From positions 4,774,001-4,838,000 of the forward strand of contig OU612075.1 in the NCBI GenBank assembly GCA_914767715.1: a stretch of 64,000 bases of DNA. Reading direction: 5' to 3'. The notes under the pieces are model-generated. The model made no database searches. It saw only the letters and a program-made list of their open reading frames with translations, and had not been told where the DNA came from. This document shows positions 12,060-25,015 of the stretch, in pieces; position 1 is the first letter of the stretch; each line of letters starts with the position of its first letter. The DNA comes from Membranipora membranacea. Lineage: Eukaryota > Bryozoa > Gymnolaemata > Cheilostomatida > Membraniporidae. A program made the position numbers and the translations under genes.

Positions 12060-12500
12060 CATAGCTAGGACCAATCTTCAGCAGGGAAAGTCAACACCTC
12101 CAATGACAACCTCTATTAACAGCTGCTCGGGGAGAATTTTTGACTTTGTCATCAAAACAAGCTACGATTCCAGTGCAACTCCTCTCATACTGAAAATATT
12201 AGGGCAGATTGCAGCACAGCTGTATTTGAACTTGTTAGATACATGTATGTCTTTCAATCTTCAATTCTGGAGCACCATCTATATGTATCGAGAAAAATGA
12301 ATAAAGACAAAGACAAAAACGTAACAGCCACTATCTTCACAGTCAAATACAAACAGAAATCAGATAAATTTCTACCAGGTCTGTACCAAGGCAAGCAGAC
12401 CCCTCCACCAAGATCACAGTGGTGTGCTCACACAAAGTATAAGCCACCATTGCAGTTCAACTTGTCTCATTTCCTCTTGTTTTTTTTAACTTTGCTAAAT
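12060..12500 (+). pseudogene. Mutator-like transposase fragment
   Basis: Frame pieces TTSINSCSGRIFDFVI (about 12,106) and 'ggtgtgctcacacaaagtataagccacc' (about 12,420) correspond to the VTTAINSCTG and VCAHERTQH parts of copy C. Interrupted by stops and an unrelated AT-rich insert between about 12,190 and 12,390. Confidence 0.45.
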
Positions 12501-15500
12501 ATTTGATGTAATTTCTATCTTGAGTAGAAGTTCAATGGGCCAATCATTGATATAATATGGGTGAAGTGATCCACTTCTTTAAGATCAGTATTGTAGAAAT
12601 TTGAGAGTGTAATAATTAAATGTTTTAATGATATTAAATGATGCAGCATGCCTAAACATGATGCATCAAAAACAATACCACTGTTTACAAACATATTGTC
12701 ACAGATTGCTTAGACTCCTTGATTTGGGTTCAGCTGTGTACATAATGTTATATTATATTATTACATGTATATTTTTTTTATTCAATCATTATTTAATTCT
12801 CCTTATTCTATTCACATTTTATTCACAAATCTGATTTAGTAATACTTTTACTTGCTGCTAGCGAGCTAAAGTAAATGACTACCAGTCAGTTTTTGACTAT
12901 CCTCTACCCATATGAACTTCGGCGTAATGAATTATCTCCTGGCGAGAATATGAAGTACAGTGTTTGGATAAAAAAGTGTGTTTTCTCAAACATCCGGAAT
13001 TTTACCCTTTGGAATCGCTAGCTGGTGCCTCATATCTTTTAACTTTGACCTTTTGACCATTTTATTGCCAGGGGCAGGTTATCTTACAGCCCCTTCGATA
13101 TTTTATATCTTATTTGGAATTTATAACATCTACATAAATTATTTTGTTTTACCTCACTTTTGATGTAAGGTAAGCATGAGATGCAAAGAATTGAAAGCAC
13201 TGGAATAGAGTTTTACCCCATCTTTGCATAAATAATACTGAAGAATAATTTAGGTTGTATCTCATACAATACATTACTTCCGGAAGTTTTAGCAATTATT
13301 TGGACTGTCAAACTGTCAGACTGTCACACTGTCACACTGCTCAGTTCATTAAAGTCAATTTGGGCAAATCTTGGGCTAAGAAGTTGTCTTCTCTTATTGT
13401 TGAAATTTGGTGGCTCAGTTGCAGTATAGAGTTATCACCCCATCTATCTATCTGTGTAAAACATTTTAGTTTCAAGCATGTGGATAGACTGCTTTACAGA
13501 GTAAAGGGATTCAGGGTAAATTTTTTAACAATAGTCAAGGAAAGAGGTTTTTACTCCTTGGTCAAGGTACCTGCGAGCTTTGCGGCAAGGGGAAAGTTAT
13601 GGGAAGCTTGATGCCAAAAACTCCTTTCATCTATTTGTCACAATTATAGGGTTCTGGAGAATGAACTGAATTCAAAGTTCTTGATTACAGTAAAAAAATA
13701 GAATATGCAGGCTCTCCCGTAAAAAATTTCTCTTTGTACAGCCTTACTCCACAATTAGACATGAAGTTTTATGCTTAAATTACACCTAACTATCCTAGCT
13801 AAATTGATACGGTGGGTATAGCTAGGAAGGCAGTATTGTGGCAGTTTTTACAATAGGATTAACTATTACAACCGTTGAATGATGATGCCACAATGTACCC
13901 TTGGTCTGTGCAATCATTGAGCCTTAAATTTATCGAAAGGGCCTCATATCAAATGTGTCTGCGGTCCATCGTCTACTGGGCTTTGGTTGGCACCCAGGTG
14001 TGCGCCGACCTGCCTGCAAACAGAGAGCAACCTGGCGCAGATATTGTGGCCTGGTCACTAAGGCAACGAATTTCGCCGCCTATGCTCCGGGATGTGGCTT
14101 GTGACAAGACATCTGATTTAAATCAACCTTCAATTTTAATCAGTCTTGAGACGCAAAGGTTATCCTCAGGTTTTGATATTCTAATATTACATTGCCTTTA
14201 ATTTGGAAAAGATAAACAAGGCACAACAGTAACAAATTCTTTCCCTGTAATGAAACACAGAGACTGCAATACAACTGGTTGTTTACAAATAAGATTTTCT
14301 TGAGGGATTAGAAAATTTACTCTGAGAAAACAATGTCTGTAATTGCTCTTACTGATATCTTCATCCAGCAGAGGTCTCAATTGTACTTGGATCGTTTTAA
14401 TGCGCTGCGTGAAGAATTGCTTCCTATTTTGTTTGGAGGCCATCTCAGATTTGTTGTTCATTGAGGCAGCCCACCTGTTTGGCTAACCGAATCCTCAAAA
14501 GTAACACCATTATAACTTGTTGCAGTATAGATGCAGTCCCAGGGCACGATTTTTAAACAAATGTACAAATTCAACCGTAACATGAATGCTGTCAATGGTT
14601 ATTTCAGGACTGCAATTCCTTAATGGTGATAGATACACCAAGGTCGAACATACAGAAACCAGCTCACTGAAAATGCAGCAGAACATTTCACATAGAATAT
14701 CATGTGTGTTATTAAGGGTGAGCCCTCCAGACACACAGTTATCATAATCCTATACGCATCCAGCGTAGTTACATTAGTGTTTTTCAATAATAAAAATATT
14801 GGGATGACATTCGAGTAAAATTTAAGCTCAAACATTTGGGTGTAGTTTGAAAATGCTATCATTGAACATTATCCACTGAAAAAGCCAAATCCAAACCATG
14901 TTTCGGAATATTAATAATATTAATTATTTTGAGGTCTATAGTCATTCTGATAGAATTTGATGGGTGACTGATGGGTCACCACGACCTATACTGAAAACTT
15001 ATATCAACCAACAGAAATATTCTTTTGTTTAAGTTCAGTATAGCATCTCCATTGTCATTTGTAAATTGCTCCACTCCTTTGATAAAAGGCAATTAGGATT
15101 TGTTTGAAACTGTACACAATGGCATAGAAACTAAAAATATATAGGCTCTTTGCACTGCCTTGCGCAACATTGCCACTGCACTGATGGATGAAATAAACAC
15201 CGTAATGAAAAAGTAAATCGCAATTTTAAATATGTCAAAAAATATTTCAAACATGCCCTCAAAAGCTCATTTAGATAATGTGATGAACTGATGCTCCAAA
15301 AAAACCAGATCTCTGTGAGTTACCATGTCGAAGTTTAGTTCTGCCCAAGCAGAACAACATGAACTTGGAGATTTTTTGTGAGATTTGGAGTTTTTTGCAG
15401 AAAGAGATAAATGAATAGTTAGCTGATTGACTAACGATCCAGGTGACCAAATGTGGTTATTCTCAATTAAAAACTGTAGGAATGAGATAGCTTTCGGAAA

Positions 15501-16488
15501 AGTAAGGAGGAGATAACTACAACTGAGCATTTTTGACTTTAAATAACTGAGGTCAAACTAAATTATTGTAAAAGCTGGACTGTACCATGGCATTCCTGGA
15601 CGCGGCTATATAGAAATAATGATGGCCAAAACCGTCAAACAAACTCCTGTGCAATAGCTTTTAATTTATTTTACAAATTTTATTATATATATTATATTAT
15701 ATAGGAGAAAAACATAATGGCTAACTTGTAAGATTGAATTGTTCATTCAGGGTATGCAGCATGCAATTTTGGTGGAAGTTTTGGTAAGCTGACATGTACG
15801 GTTATTATTCCCTTTTTTTAAACACTTTTTTACTTTATTATTTGATTATTTTTAATTTTTTACTTTAAAAAATCATGTTATTATAGTATATATTTGTCCA
15901 ACATGAAATTCTTCCTACTGAAGAAAGAAATACAAATTCAAGTAGGATTTTCCCCAAGTGTAGTTCCAGTGGAACCAGTGATGATCACAAATATTATCAA
16001 CAGTTATTATGTTACAGTGGAAACACAATAAATAGTAAAAGGCTTCAATACTAACCAGCTCAACTCACTCATCATATTTTTTGTTTTATTTTATTTTATC
16101 TGATTTAATTTATTTAGTTTGATTTCATTTTCTTATCCTCATAGTGTAATACTGCATTGAACCTGCACCACGGCAAAAGTCAGGGTGAAAACCACAGTGA
16201 ACCACAGTGAACCACAGTGAGTATGAAGGAAAGCGACAACAAGACATATGACGTGTGTGTAAGTGGAAAGGCTTTCAACAAAATTCTGTTACTGTCTTGC
16301 CAGCTTATCCGCAAAAAGAGGGGGAAAATAAACTTCGGAGAATGAATTCTTTAATCACTACAAATCAGACAAAATAGTCAGACACTTGAAACTACTATGT
16401 AGGTTACAGTCACATCTCATTGTCTTGTTCAATCCAATAAAGAAAAGAAGCTTTTCACCAGCAATTATATAAGGCAGCATCAAACAAC
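12501..16488. repeat. Tail unit copy 3 and mostly unexplained sequence
   Basis: 12,540-12,960 is the tail unit (compare 53,340-53,860). At 13,308-13,342 a run of near-identical 'actgtca' units occurs. 14,009-14,125 is a repeat shared with 46,532-46,650 (listed separately). 15,545-15,900 repeats the 10,341-10,620 element. 16,140-16,260 repeats the exon-like piece of 11,161. Open frames such as 14,198-14,461 (minus, 87 codons, true ATG) and 15,267-15,530 (minus) match nothing I recognise and have no splice or homologous support. Confidence 0.35.
14009..14125 (+). repeat. SINE-like dispersed repeat, copy 1
   Basis: About 115 bases beginning 'cctgcctgcaaacagagagc' match 46,532-46,650. The 46.5-kb copy interrupts the composite repeat right after 'tttaaggat' and is followed by a low-complexity 'taatcaat' tail, which is SINE/LINE-like. 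No A/B box was recognised. Confidence 0.35.
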
Positions 16489-16844
16489 CACTCTACCATG
16501 GGCGTCAGAAGGATTTACCAAGGGGTGCTCCTTTTAGCTGTGGAGTAGTTAGTGGCATGTGTTAGCGGGGAGGGTGCGGGAGGGGCGCCCCAGCGCCCTC
16601 CTGCCGACGGAAATTTTTTGATACATACATTTGGTACATACCAGCCAACTTTTATGGATGAGCAACACCAAGCATGATACCAAAAATATTTAACAGCAAC
16701 AGCCGCTTGCCCGGGCCCCGATTGAAAGTTCTAGCGATAAAAGAAAACATTGAGTTCCAATTGTTAAAAAAAAAAATTTTAAACCTCCCAAGGGGTGCTC
16801 ACTTGAGCACCCTGAGCACCCCTTCTGACGCCCATGCACTCTAC
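16489..16844. mobile_element. hAT-like MITE (340 bp) with perfect 8-bp TSD
   Basis: The element spans 16,497-16,836. It has 16-bp perfect terminal inverted repeats (CATGGGCGTCAGAAGG), flanked on both sides by the identical 8-mer CACTCTAC (16,489-16,496 and 16,837-16,844). Sub-terminal sequence also pairs (AGGGGTGCTC near both ends). It has no coding capacity. An 8-bp duplication with TIRs of this kind is the signature of hAT transposons; the superfamily call is an inference from TSD length and TIR style. It contains a GC-rich palindromic module (16,565-16,619) also found inverted in the MITE at 63.2-63.7 kb. Confidence 0.9.
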
Positions 16845-18002
16845 ACAAGTGTAACCAATGAGTGAAAAATATTAGACAGCATCAATCAACCATCGGTGAT
16901 ATCAATCAAGGAAGAAACAGAAAAACAAAAAATTTTACCCATACTAATGATTATGCAAACTGAAATGACTTGGGAACAAACTATCATGCATGTCACCAGG
17001 TTAAAAAGCATTCTACAAAACTGTAAGCGACATTAAAAAAAAAAGAAAAAATTATGAGGAAATGCTTTTCAGCTGCGGAATAACAGAATTCTTCACAATC
17101 CAGTTGTTGTCCTACCCAAGGGCAAACAATTTCGCCAGAAAGGAAGGTGGGTACGTCTTAGAAGTCACGCAACGAAGAGAAACATTCATTCTTAGAGATA
17201 AAGGACTTTTACCTCCGTTATCACATAAAAAGCATAGTACTCGTTACAACCAGCGACATCTCAACTCCAAGTAATAACCATTTGAGTCAAGTTGCACAGA
17301 AACATACCTCTGTTGGCATCTCTGTGGAAAATTGAGGTTCACCCCTGGATGTTTGAGATGGGAGGCATGAAACTGACTAGGCAAGGCTTATCATCCACGG
17401 ACATTAGCTTGGATGGTAAAGTTATAGTGGTTATGAAGTCTCCAGGGCTTGATGCCCTCAATAATAAGTATGGGTGTGAGGTATACAGTATATTGATGCA
17501 TAATGATATAACTCACAGACTAAAAAGATTAGTTTTTTTATTCCTTTTGCCCTTGAACATCAACAGGACAGTCAATTCGATTATCCGCACCTGGGTTCTA
17601 ACTAATCTGTTTTCATTCTTTACATTTAAAATATAGGTGACTAGTATCTAAGCTTATTTGCAGGGATGTTAAATACCTCACTCATAGTTCCGATGATCAG
17701 TCACTTGACTTTTGTCTATATATATCACGATAGCTCACAACTTCTTCATGGGTAAGGGTGAACCTAGGTTCTGCCATGCGCTCACTTACTTACTAGATAA
17801 TCACGCAGAATAATACATGTATTGAAGAATTCACATCGAACCAATATAACAATGTTTATGGCATTCTGTTAGCATTGTTAGACTTTACTTCATCTATGTT
17901 TTATCGAGCTAGCTTTTAAAGCATCAAAGTTTTCATCACGCTTTTAATTATATGTCTATCACTAAAATTTACAAAATGAAAAGACAATGACATGAAAAAA
18001 CA
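16845..18002. other. No recognisable gene
   Basis: Several open frames occur (17,062-17,274 plus; 17,292-17,636 plus, 114 codons). Neither has a recognisable motif or a duplicated copy in the window. Treated as unexplained sequence. Confidence 0.3.
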
Positions 18003-18185
18003 TTAGAGATCTAGTGAAAACAAAAGTATGGTTGAAAAGTGCCAATCTGAGACACCAGCGCCACTACATTGGGAATTGCGTGCAGGACACTCTCTAAGTA
18101 TGATGGTATGAAAGGAACCAAAATATTGATGGGCTACAAAAATAAAAGAAACACAGAGCAATGTGAATGCCATCAATTTGGTTCT
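18003..18185 (-). pseudogene. Signal-anchor exon, better copy
   Basis: The minus strand opens with ATG at 18,183-18,185 (MRTKLMAFTLLCVSFIFVA...), a short basic head followed by about 17 hydrophobic residues, then about 40 ordinary residues to a stop. This is the arrangement of a type II signal anchor, as in Golgi enzymes. A decayed copy lies at 180-345. No further exons were recognised, so this may be a first exon whose remainder is elsewhere or lost. Confidence 0.35.
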
Positions 18186-18232
18186 CATCCTTAACAAAAA
18201 ATCATTTTATTCTGGATATTGTTCTTAGCTAT

Positions 18233-18249
18233 TGCCCCCCCCCCCCCCT
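18233..18249. repeat. Poly-C tract
   Basis: A run of about 17 C. A similar run sits at 31,291-31,300. Simple repeat only. Confidence 0.8.
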
Positions 18250-19480
18250 CATACCATGAGATGGTAACTTATGCAGGCGACATTCAAATTTCATTAAACA
18301 GTGGCAGTATTTTCTGTGATGCCAAACCTTAAATTGTATTACAAATATTTCAATTATCAAGACCACATCGATAACTCTAGATTCGAACTGTCTGATAAGC
18401 CCATTTGTATATTTTAGTCACTTTTTAAAAACCTTATTTTTCTTGTAATTATAAGACAATTGACACTTATACAAAATATCTGAGCCAGCAGTGATCTCAG
18501 AGTATAACTTTACTTTTTGCGATTTTATCAAATTGATGAGAAGTTGCCCATTACAAGAATAATACCAACATCTAACTTACATATATTCAGTACATCAGCG
18601 CAGTGACATATTTGAATCGATAACTTCAAAGGTACCAAATACAGTTTGAGCGGGAACCACACAAAACTTACAGAGATGTCAGAAACCCTACAGAGAGGTC
18701 AGGCTTACATACTTACTGTCACCAAATTTCATAAACGATCACCTCACAATCCATTACGTTTAGAACTTGACTGGATATTGCCATCTGAATTATCTTGCAC
18801 TCACCTTAGTAAGCTCTGGCTCCTTCACTGCCTGCTTTATCAGTACCCGCCAATATTGCAAAGTCCCGTACATATGCACAATGTACTTGATATTCCACCG
18901 TGCTGAAGCCCAGTAGAAGACTCACTAGGAACCAATTTCACGGCATTCTTTCCGGGAATGATCCATAGCAAGAGGAGGAGGAAAAATCAAGACTCAGCCA
19001 TCGCTTGACAGCGTCTTTCAAGGATAATGCCTCCAATCACCTTGTTAAGGAGTGCTAATGTTTTAAATGTGGACCGTTTAAAATTTAAAAATTTTTAACT
19101 TTTCTTAACCGGTACTATAAAGTTTATTTTGCCTTATTTGATATGTTGATCGGCCTTTCGTGGCTTTTTTTTTTCTTACAGATATTAGGCTGTGCTTCTG
19201 ACTTGATATATGTGTACTTTGTCCTTGATGCTTTCAACTTACCCATCGAATGACGATATGACGCTGGATCAGGATCGTTAACATAGTTCACTTAGTGACT
19301 GTCAAGGATAGCAAATGGCACATAGGGCTTTTCGTCTAGGCTTGTTAGCATCAGATATTGTGAGAAAAAAAAGTATTATCATGCATTGTAGGTTCGAAGT
19401 GCGAAACCAAAAGCTCCAGATAGGATGATACTCACACACTCTCTTAGGTCATTGGCTAGAAACGATGTGGGCCAAAAAAA
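18250..19480. other. No recognisable gene
   Basis: AT-rich sequence with open frames at 18,646-18,906 (plus) and 19,379-19,624 (minus) that lack support. The latter is antisense to repeat sequence. Confidence 0.3.
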
Positions 19481-19800
19481 GAGGTTAACAACAATGGCTT
19501 GAAGCGAAGCGGTTAAACAAGATGGCTGCCAAACTATCGGATTTTCGAGGGATAAAGAAGAGAAATAGTCATTTCTGTTGACAGTTACTATGTTTCTCTC
19601 AGCCTGCCAAACAACAACAGACAAATGTGGCCAACAGACAAATGTGGCCCGAAAGCCCGCATGGCAATGACAACATCTATCAACAGCTGTACAGGGAGTA
19701 TAGTGGACTTTGTCATCGAAAATCAGTTCTACACCAATTACAACACAGCCACCATCAGAGTGGAACTTGTCTCATACATTGTTGATCATTAAAAAGTCCA
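19480..19800 (+). pseudogene. Mutator-like transposase fragment
   Basis: Reads ...AMTTSINSCTGSIVDFVIENQF from about 19,658, closely matching copy C (VTTAINSCTGSILEFIIEN). Upstream 'aagcgaagcggttaaacaaga' matches 6,605. It is followed by composite-repeat sequence up to about 20,143. Confidence 0.5.
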
Positions 19801-20559
19801 AAAGAACTAAGCATGATATTTTATGTGTGCAACTCTTCTTTTACCCAAAGCCTTTTCTTATTTAAATCTCTTGGGGATTGAAATATGTGCATCAATCTAT
19901 ATTTGCGCTGCATCGAATCTGTTTCCAACCTGCTATGTGTTTCAATCATATTTCAATCACAAATTTCTCTGTGTGTATAATTTCATCTTCGATTTTTAGC
20001 GCAATGTATCAGCTAATCCATAATAAATTTTGTTATTCATTATCCTTTCTAATCTGATCATTGGTGAATTAGGGTGTTATACAACATCTGCCTCTGCCAG
20101 TACTCTAAATTATATTGGATGATGAAAATCAGCACTATGCTATGGCATTCAACGTTTGTTGCAACTCAACACAAGTCTTCTCAGTGCATAAATTATTTGA
20201 ATGAATCTTTTCAGCTAAGTGCTTCACCATTTTGTGATACTTATTGAGTGCAGAGATTTTTCTCAAAAAAATAATCTGAATTTAATAAAAAAAAAAACAA
20301 TAGCTTTCTCACCACAACTTAAGGTTTACGTCCTGTGGAGGTCTGCAAACACAGGATCACAACCAACATAAAAAACTGCAGACTACAGTAAGCTCAACAT
20401 TTTAAGATGATGAGCAAATTTGCAGATATGGTATTTGAAATCTCTAGTAAAAAAGTCACCAATGAACTCAAATATTCACAATGGTAGATCCCAAAAACAG
20501 CTAGCACTGCGCAATAAGACCAGAACAGGATTCATTAAAACAATAAAGTATTGCTCTTT

Positions 20560-22505
20560 ACCTGCAGTTTACCTGAAGTTCCGTCCTGGCCTGTTTACGT
20601 TCTTCTTTTATATCCTGCTGTGCCTCTTAGTTTGGGTCACGCTTAGACTGGACAGTAAACTTCTTGCCTCCATAATTTGTATAGCCCCAGGGTTTGGCCT
20701 CTGATACAGGCCTACGGGCCTTAGGTCCGCTGATCACTTTGACTTGTTTCTTCAGTTTTGGATCCACCTGAAAGTACCCAGAGAAGCAACTGTACTGTAA
20801 TTTTCTTCAATGATTCTTGGAAAATTGCAAATGAACGTGAGAATGGACATTTATTCGATCCCCTCTGGTTCCATATATTCACATTTTTACCTTCCTTGTC
20901 CCAGTCACAACTTTTTTTTCATGTTCTCAGGTGGAACAGTAGTATCAATCTGTACTCCGGACTCTTTCTTTGGTCTATGATTCTCCTTTTCGAATCAATC
21001 TCCATCTATCCTTGACCTAAGAGATGTGTGACCTGACAGAACATAAAGCAATATTGAACAACAAAACCGATTTAGGGCTTATTAATCTTACAATTAGGAG
21101 GAGCCAATTTCGCGATTACATCCATTTAGGCGATGCATCATGTTAGCATTGACAAAATATGATATGGAGGTCTACTAAACAAAAGAAAATTGCAAATGTG
21201 TGGGCCTAAGTATTATTTTCACCGCTAAGAAAAGTCAGATAACTGTGTTAATTTACCCAGAGAGGTATAGAAAATCTTTCTCTAGTCTAAATATGTTTAT
21301 GAACATGTATAAGCTTACCAGTATGACTTGTAGCTCTGTGATGATTGAAGTTATCAACGCGCGGAGAGAGCTCTAAACCAGGAACATGTGTGGGCTCAAC
21401 AGTCCTATGTGTAGCCTGAGAGTTCATCGTTCTGGGCGACAGTATATCAATGTGCTGTGATGTTTGGGCCCCATCTTTACGGGGTGTCAGGAGCTGTTAC
21501 CATTGGGCCTACTCAGGGACTAAACTTTTCTGTTGAAGACAATTTTATGGAACAATGAAATCTAGATGGTACCAAACAATATGTATAACATTTTCACCTC
21601 AATCAGAATGGCAAAATATAAGAGATTTATCGACATAAATTGCTCTAGTATGGATCCATAAGTCGAGAAACCAACCAACAACTTACTCACCTTCATAAGC
21701 TGGCTTTTAAATGAGAAATATCGTGGCCAGCGGCCTGTAATTTCTCAAGTCTCTTTCGAGCCTTAATGAGCTCAGCTTCCTGTTTAGCTCGCTGCATTGC
21801 CTCTGCCACTAAATCGGTTCTGTTTAGCTCTTTGATCTGTAATAACAAACCCTATTTGCTAATTCCATTGTATGAGAGCTGTTTGCTTATTCCATTGTAT
21901 TAGAGCTGTTTGGTTATTGCATTCTGAACGCCCTTTGCAGACATTACAGATGTAACCTGGGTAGAGTGATTTTAACAATGAGATAAACAGATGGTTGTAG
22001 CTGTGGTGTATTTGCAACCAATGTTACCATTTTTAAGAGAGATTGAAATACCATAGTACTGTTAGCAACTATCACAGCAAAAGAATAGTGATCATCAAAT
22101 TATGGCACACTTCAATAGCCTTGTCACACGGCTTGCTGGTGATTATTAAACTCCAGCGGGTCGCGTGACAAGGCCAACATTTCACACATTAAAGCTCATG
22201 AGAACAGATATCAAGGAAAGGACAACTTAATCAAGTTGGTAAACTCATAGTTAGGTTTTTGATTAAAATGCTGCAAGTAAAGTTTGCTTATTGAGAGATA
22301 TTTCTTATTGGGCCGCCTTATTTTGCCTTGCCTTTGAATGGTTATTTATACCTGATGTTCCTTTTCTCTACGCCTTTGATTTTCTCTTTCTCAGAGGGTC
22401 TGCAGTTAACTGAATAACTTATTTTGGTGATAATGTTTCCTACTCACCAACTCACCTCTCAAATGAGCTCGTACTCCAATAGTTTGGCATCTTCATAGGC
22501 CTCAC
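20560..22505 (-). pseudogene. Coiled-coil gene, copy 1 (5' half, pseudogene)
   Basis: Exon equivalents, in transcript order: about 22,460-22,505 (VRPMKMPNYW...), 22,335-22,395 (ERENQRRREKEHQ), 21,695-21,840 (ELNRTDLVAEAMQRAKQ...), 21,318-21,500 (ILSPRTMNSQATHRT...), 20,895-21,030, and 20,575-20,760 (PVSEAKPWGYTNYGGKKF). Lesions: TGA in place of an Arg codon just before ERENQ, an extra base that stops the frame at the end of the AEAMQRAKQ exon, and a stop after SKRDPN. The exon equivalent to 35,831-35,992 was not found. The 3' half is absent here; its place is taken by transposon repeats. Confidence 0.75.
22118..22174. repeat. Short hairpin element, copy 1
   Basis: The ends GCCTTGTCACACG and CGTGACAAGGC pair. 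The copy at 35,395-35,451 is in the homologous intron, so it was inserted before the segmental duplication. A third copy is at 27,456-27,503. Confidence 0.6.
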
Positions 22506-22829
22506 TTCATTAATGAATGGAAATTGATAATTAAAATTCATGGCGTATTTCCGTCAATTTCAACAATCAAAGTTTTTAGACTAGCGTAACTTTGATTGGG
22601 ACATGCACGACAACAATCAATGTGAGAGAGGCTCCCTTTTATAATGCAAATTAAATGTGTGAATAATATCACCAGATGTGCTGCCAACAACATAGCATGC
22701 CCACCAGACAGGAAAGGAATTTTATTGCGAACCCTTATTTTAGCAGTTTCTATTTTCTTACACAGCCTCACCACACTGATAACGTGATATATTATTGCTT
22801 GTATATCTTTGATCAATAGAGAGTGAATT

Positions 22830-25015
22830 AATTCACTTGGTAAGAAATTTGGTGTGACGAACCGTGTTCAATAAGGGGTGGTGGTCGGTACATGTTAGGT
22901 ACTGCTACTGAAATGACTCTAACGATCAGAGATACGCATGGTTATATTGTAATCTCGGTGTCAGTGTGCAGCCTTACTGGAAATTCTTGCTCCACTTTCA
23001 ATTAGAAGAAATAGTTTTTATTAGATTTTCGAACATCGTTTGGCAATCAGACCAATGAAGACGTCCAAATACCTTGATAGATTTATCGAGAAGTAATGAC
23101 AGCCCTCCGAAGACTCCCATTGCCATGAAAACGAAATCTTTCTATCAGCTGAGCGAACTCTACCACAATCATTTCGTCAGATCAATTTTCACTTTTTATC
23201 TCTACAGCAGTTATATTGAATCCCCCACCTCTCAACGGAACAAGGCTTGACAGGACAAGTTAACTGAGTAATACGTAAACAGTTTTAAAAAAGGGTACAA
23301 ACCATAGACTTTATTATTAAATAAATGGTACAAACATAACCAGTCGCAAAAGATGAGGGATGATCTTGTATAGAAAAGAGTGAAACGCCACAGGCACTCC
23401 TGATGTGACAGCAATCCTCTTAGTTTGTATGATTTGCTGCGCTGTAATGGATTGATAAGGGGCTAAGCGTCAGCCAAAAACAGCGCTTGACGTGATGCGT
23501 AAATATGAGCATATTTTGAACATGCTTTATCTGGATTGTTGATCCCTCAGGCCATAACAATCCTTATTAGCCTACATCTTGTATAAAGCTAGTAACTTCC
23601 CTCTACAGAACTTCTGTGAGACAAACTCCCATGTCAGGGACAGATTATGATATTTCCAGTGAATCTGTATCATCATATATATTATATTCAAGGTAGACGA
23701 TATTTTATCAGTGCAAAAACTAGAACAGCTAGATACCATGATAGTTTTATAGCAACTAGTATTCGAGCCATAAATGCGCCACCATCAGTCACTTAATTTT
23801 GCTCCATCCTTGATGAAAGCAACCAATAAAATCTTATCTATCTATCTTATACCATGGCTGTGATGAAAATTGTAGGAACTGACTGTATATTTTCCAGGAG
23901 ATTTCACCAATATTTCTTCTTTATTTTATCATTATTGACATTTTTGAGGATTTGTGGTATCAGTGGTCAAGTTTGTTTTTTTTCTGCAAAAAGTACGCAA
24001 AAAAAATAATGATTTTGTAAGGGAGCTGTCACTAACATCATTGTCGGAAAAATTTTGCAAGAGCAGTGCTAACTGGTAAATTTATAACATTTAAACCCAT
24101 TTTAATTTAAACCCATTTTATTGTCAGCTTTATCATCCAAATTGATTCACAGTGAGACCCAATTATTGGTTGCATAAAAAAACACAAATCAGTATGACTT
24201 TATTATAAGCTCATGTATTACGCAAACTCTAGAAACAGCAATACAATACAATGATACCAACAAATAATGAACTTCTCACAAACACAAAGAAAGAAGCATA
24301 AACATATAAAGAGCTCAGAACACTGAGTCTTTGCTCTTCATATCCATTCAGTGATTTTGCATGATAATATTGTTGAAGATTAGCTACTTCTGGATCAATC
24401 TTACTGAGACTTTAAACTAGCATAAGCTAGAAATTTTGGTCTAAGATTGACATGGTGTTCCTACACATCCCTCCCTGATACACATGTATCAATCTGTGTA
24501 AAAATCAACAAATTATAAGCAGTGGAATCTTTCAATAACGTTGAGGGTTTATAATCTCACATATGACCTGGATGTCTAGTGTTTCCTCAACATTTGGTGG
24601 GTATTGAGACTATATTTTTGAAGTAAATTAACTGGCAGAACAACAGGTCTCTTCATCGCAGAGGAAATAAGATTTGATAAAATACCACGATTTATTTCAC
24701 CTTGTGGGAATAATCCGCTGGCTTGTGACAGGACATGAATAAAATATTGATAGGGATAAGAAATAGAACTATTATCATGGTTGATTTAAATGCAGCCCAG
24801 ACTGGTCCAATCAATCCGAAGAAAAACTTTTGTTAAGTTAAAGACCTTCAAAAATTAAGCAAGATTCTTGTCGATTCAAAAAATGGCCCAGACTGGCCCA
24901 ATCAATCACATAAATATTGAGTTAAATGCGCATGCTGTAGAGAAAATAAAAGTGGCTCAGACTGGCCAAATGAATTTATAATTTAGTAGCTGTATATTTA
25001 CCAAGACATATCTTA
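22830..25015. other. No recognisable gene
   Basis: AT-rich. A 20-base motif of the type GCCCAGACTGGYCCAATCAA occurs at about 24,795, 24,885 and, degenerate, 24,954. A tetranucleotide tract 'tctatctatct' lies near 23,840. Open frames (22,538-22,816 and 23,232-23,414, minus) lack support. Confidence 0.35.

Larger units (their letters stand above)
20165..22760 (-). repeat. Segmental duplicate of 33,465-36,750 (5' half of the coiled-coil gene)
   Basis: Exons and introns both align with the main copy. The low-coordinate edge begins at about 20,165-20,178, matching 33,455-33,467, directly next to composite repeat. The other edge fades at about 22,760. Confidence 0.8.
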
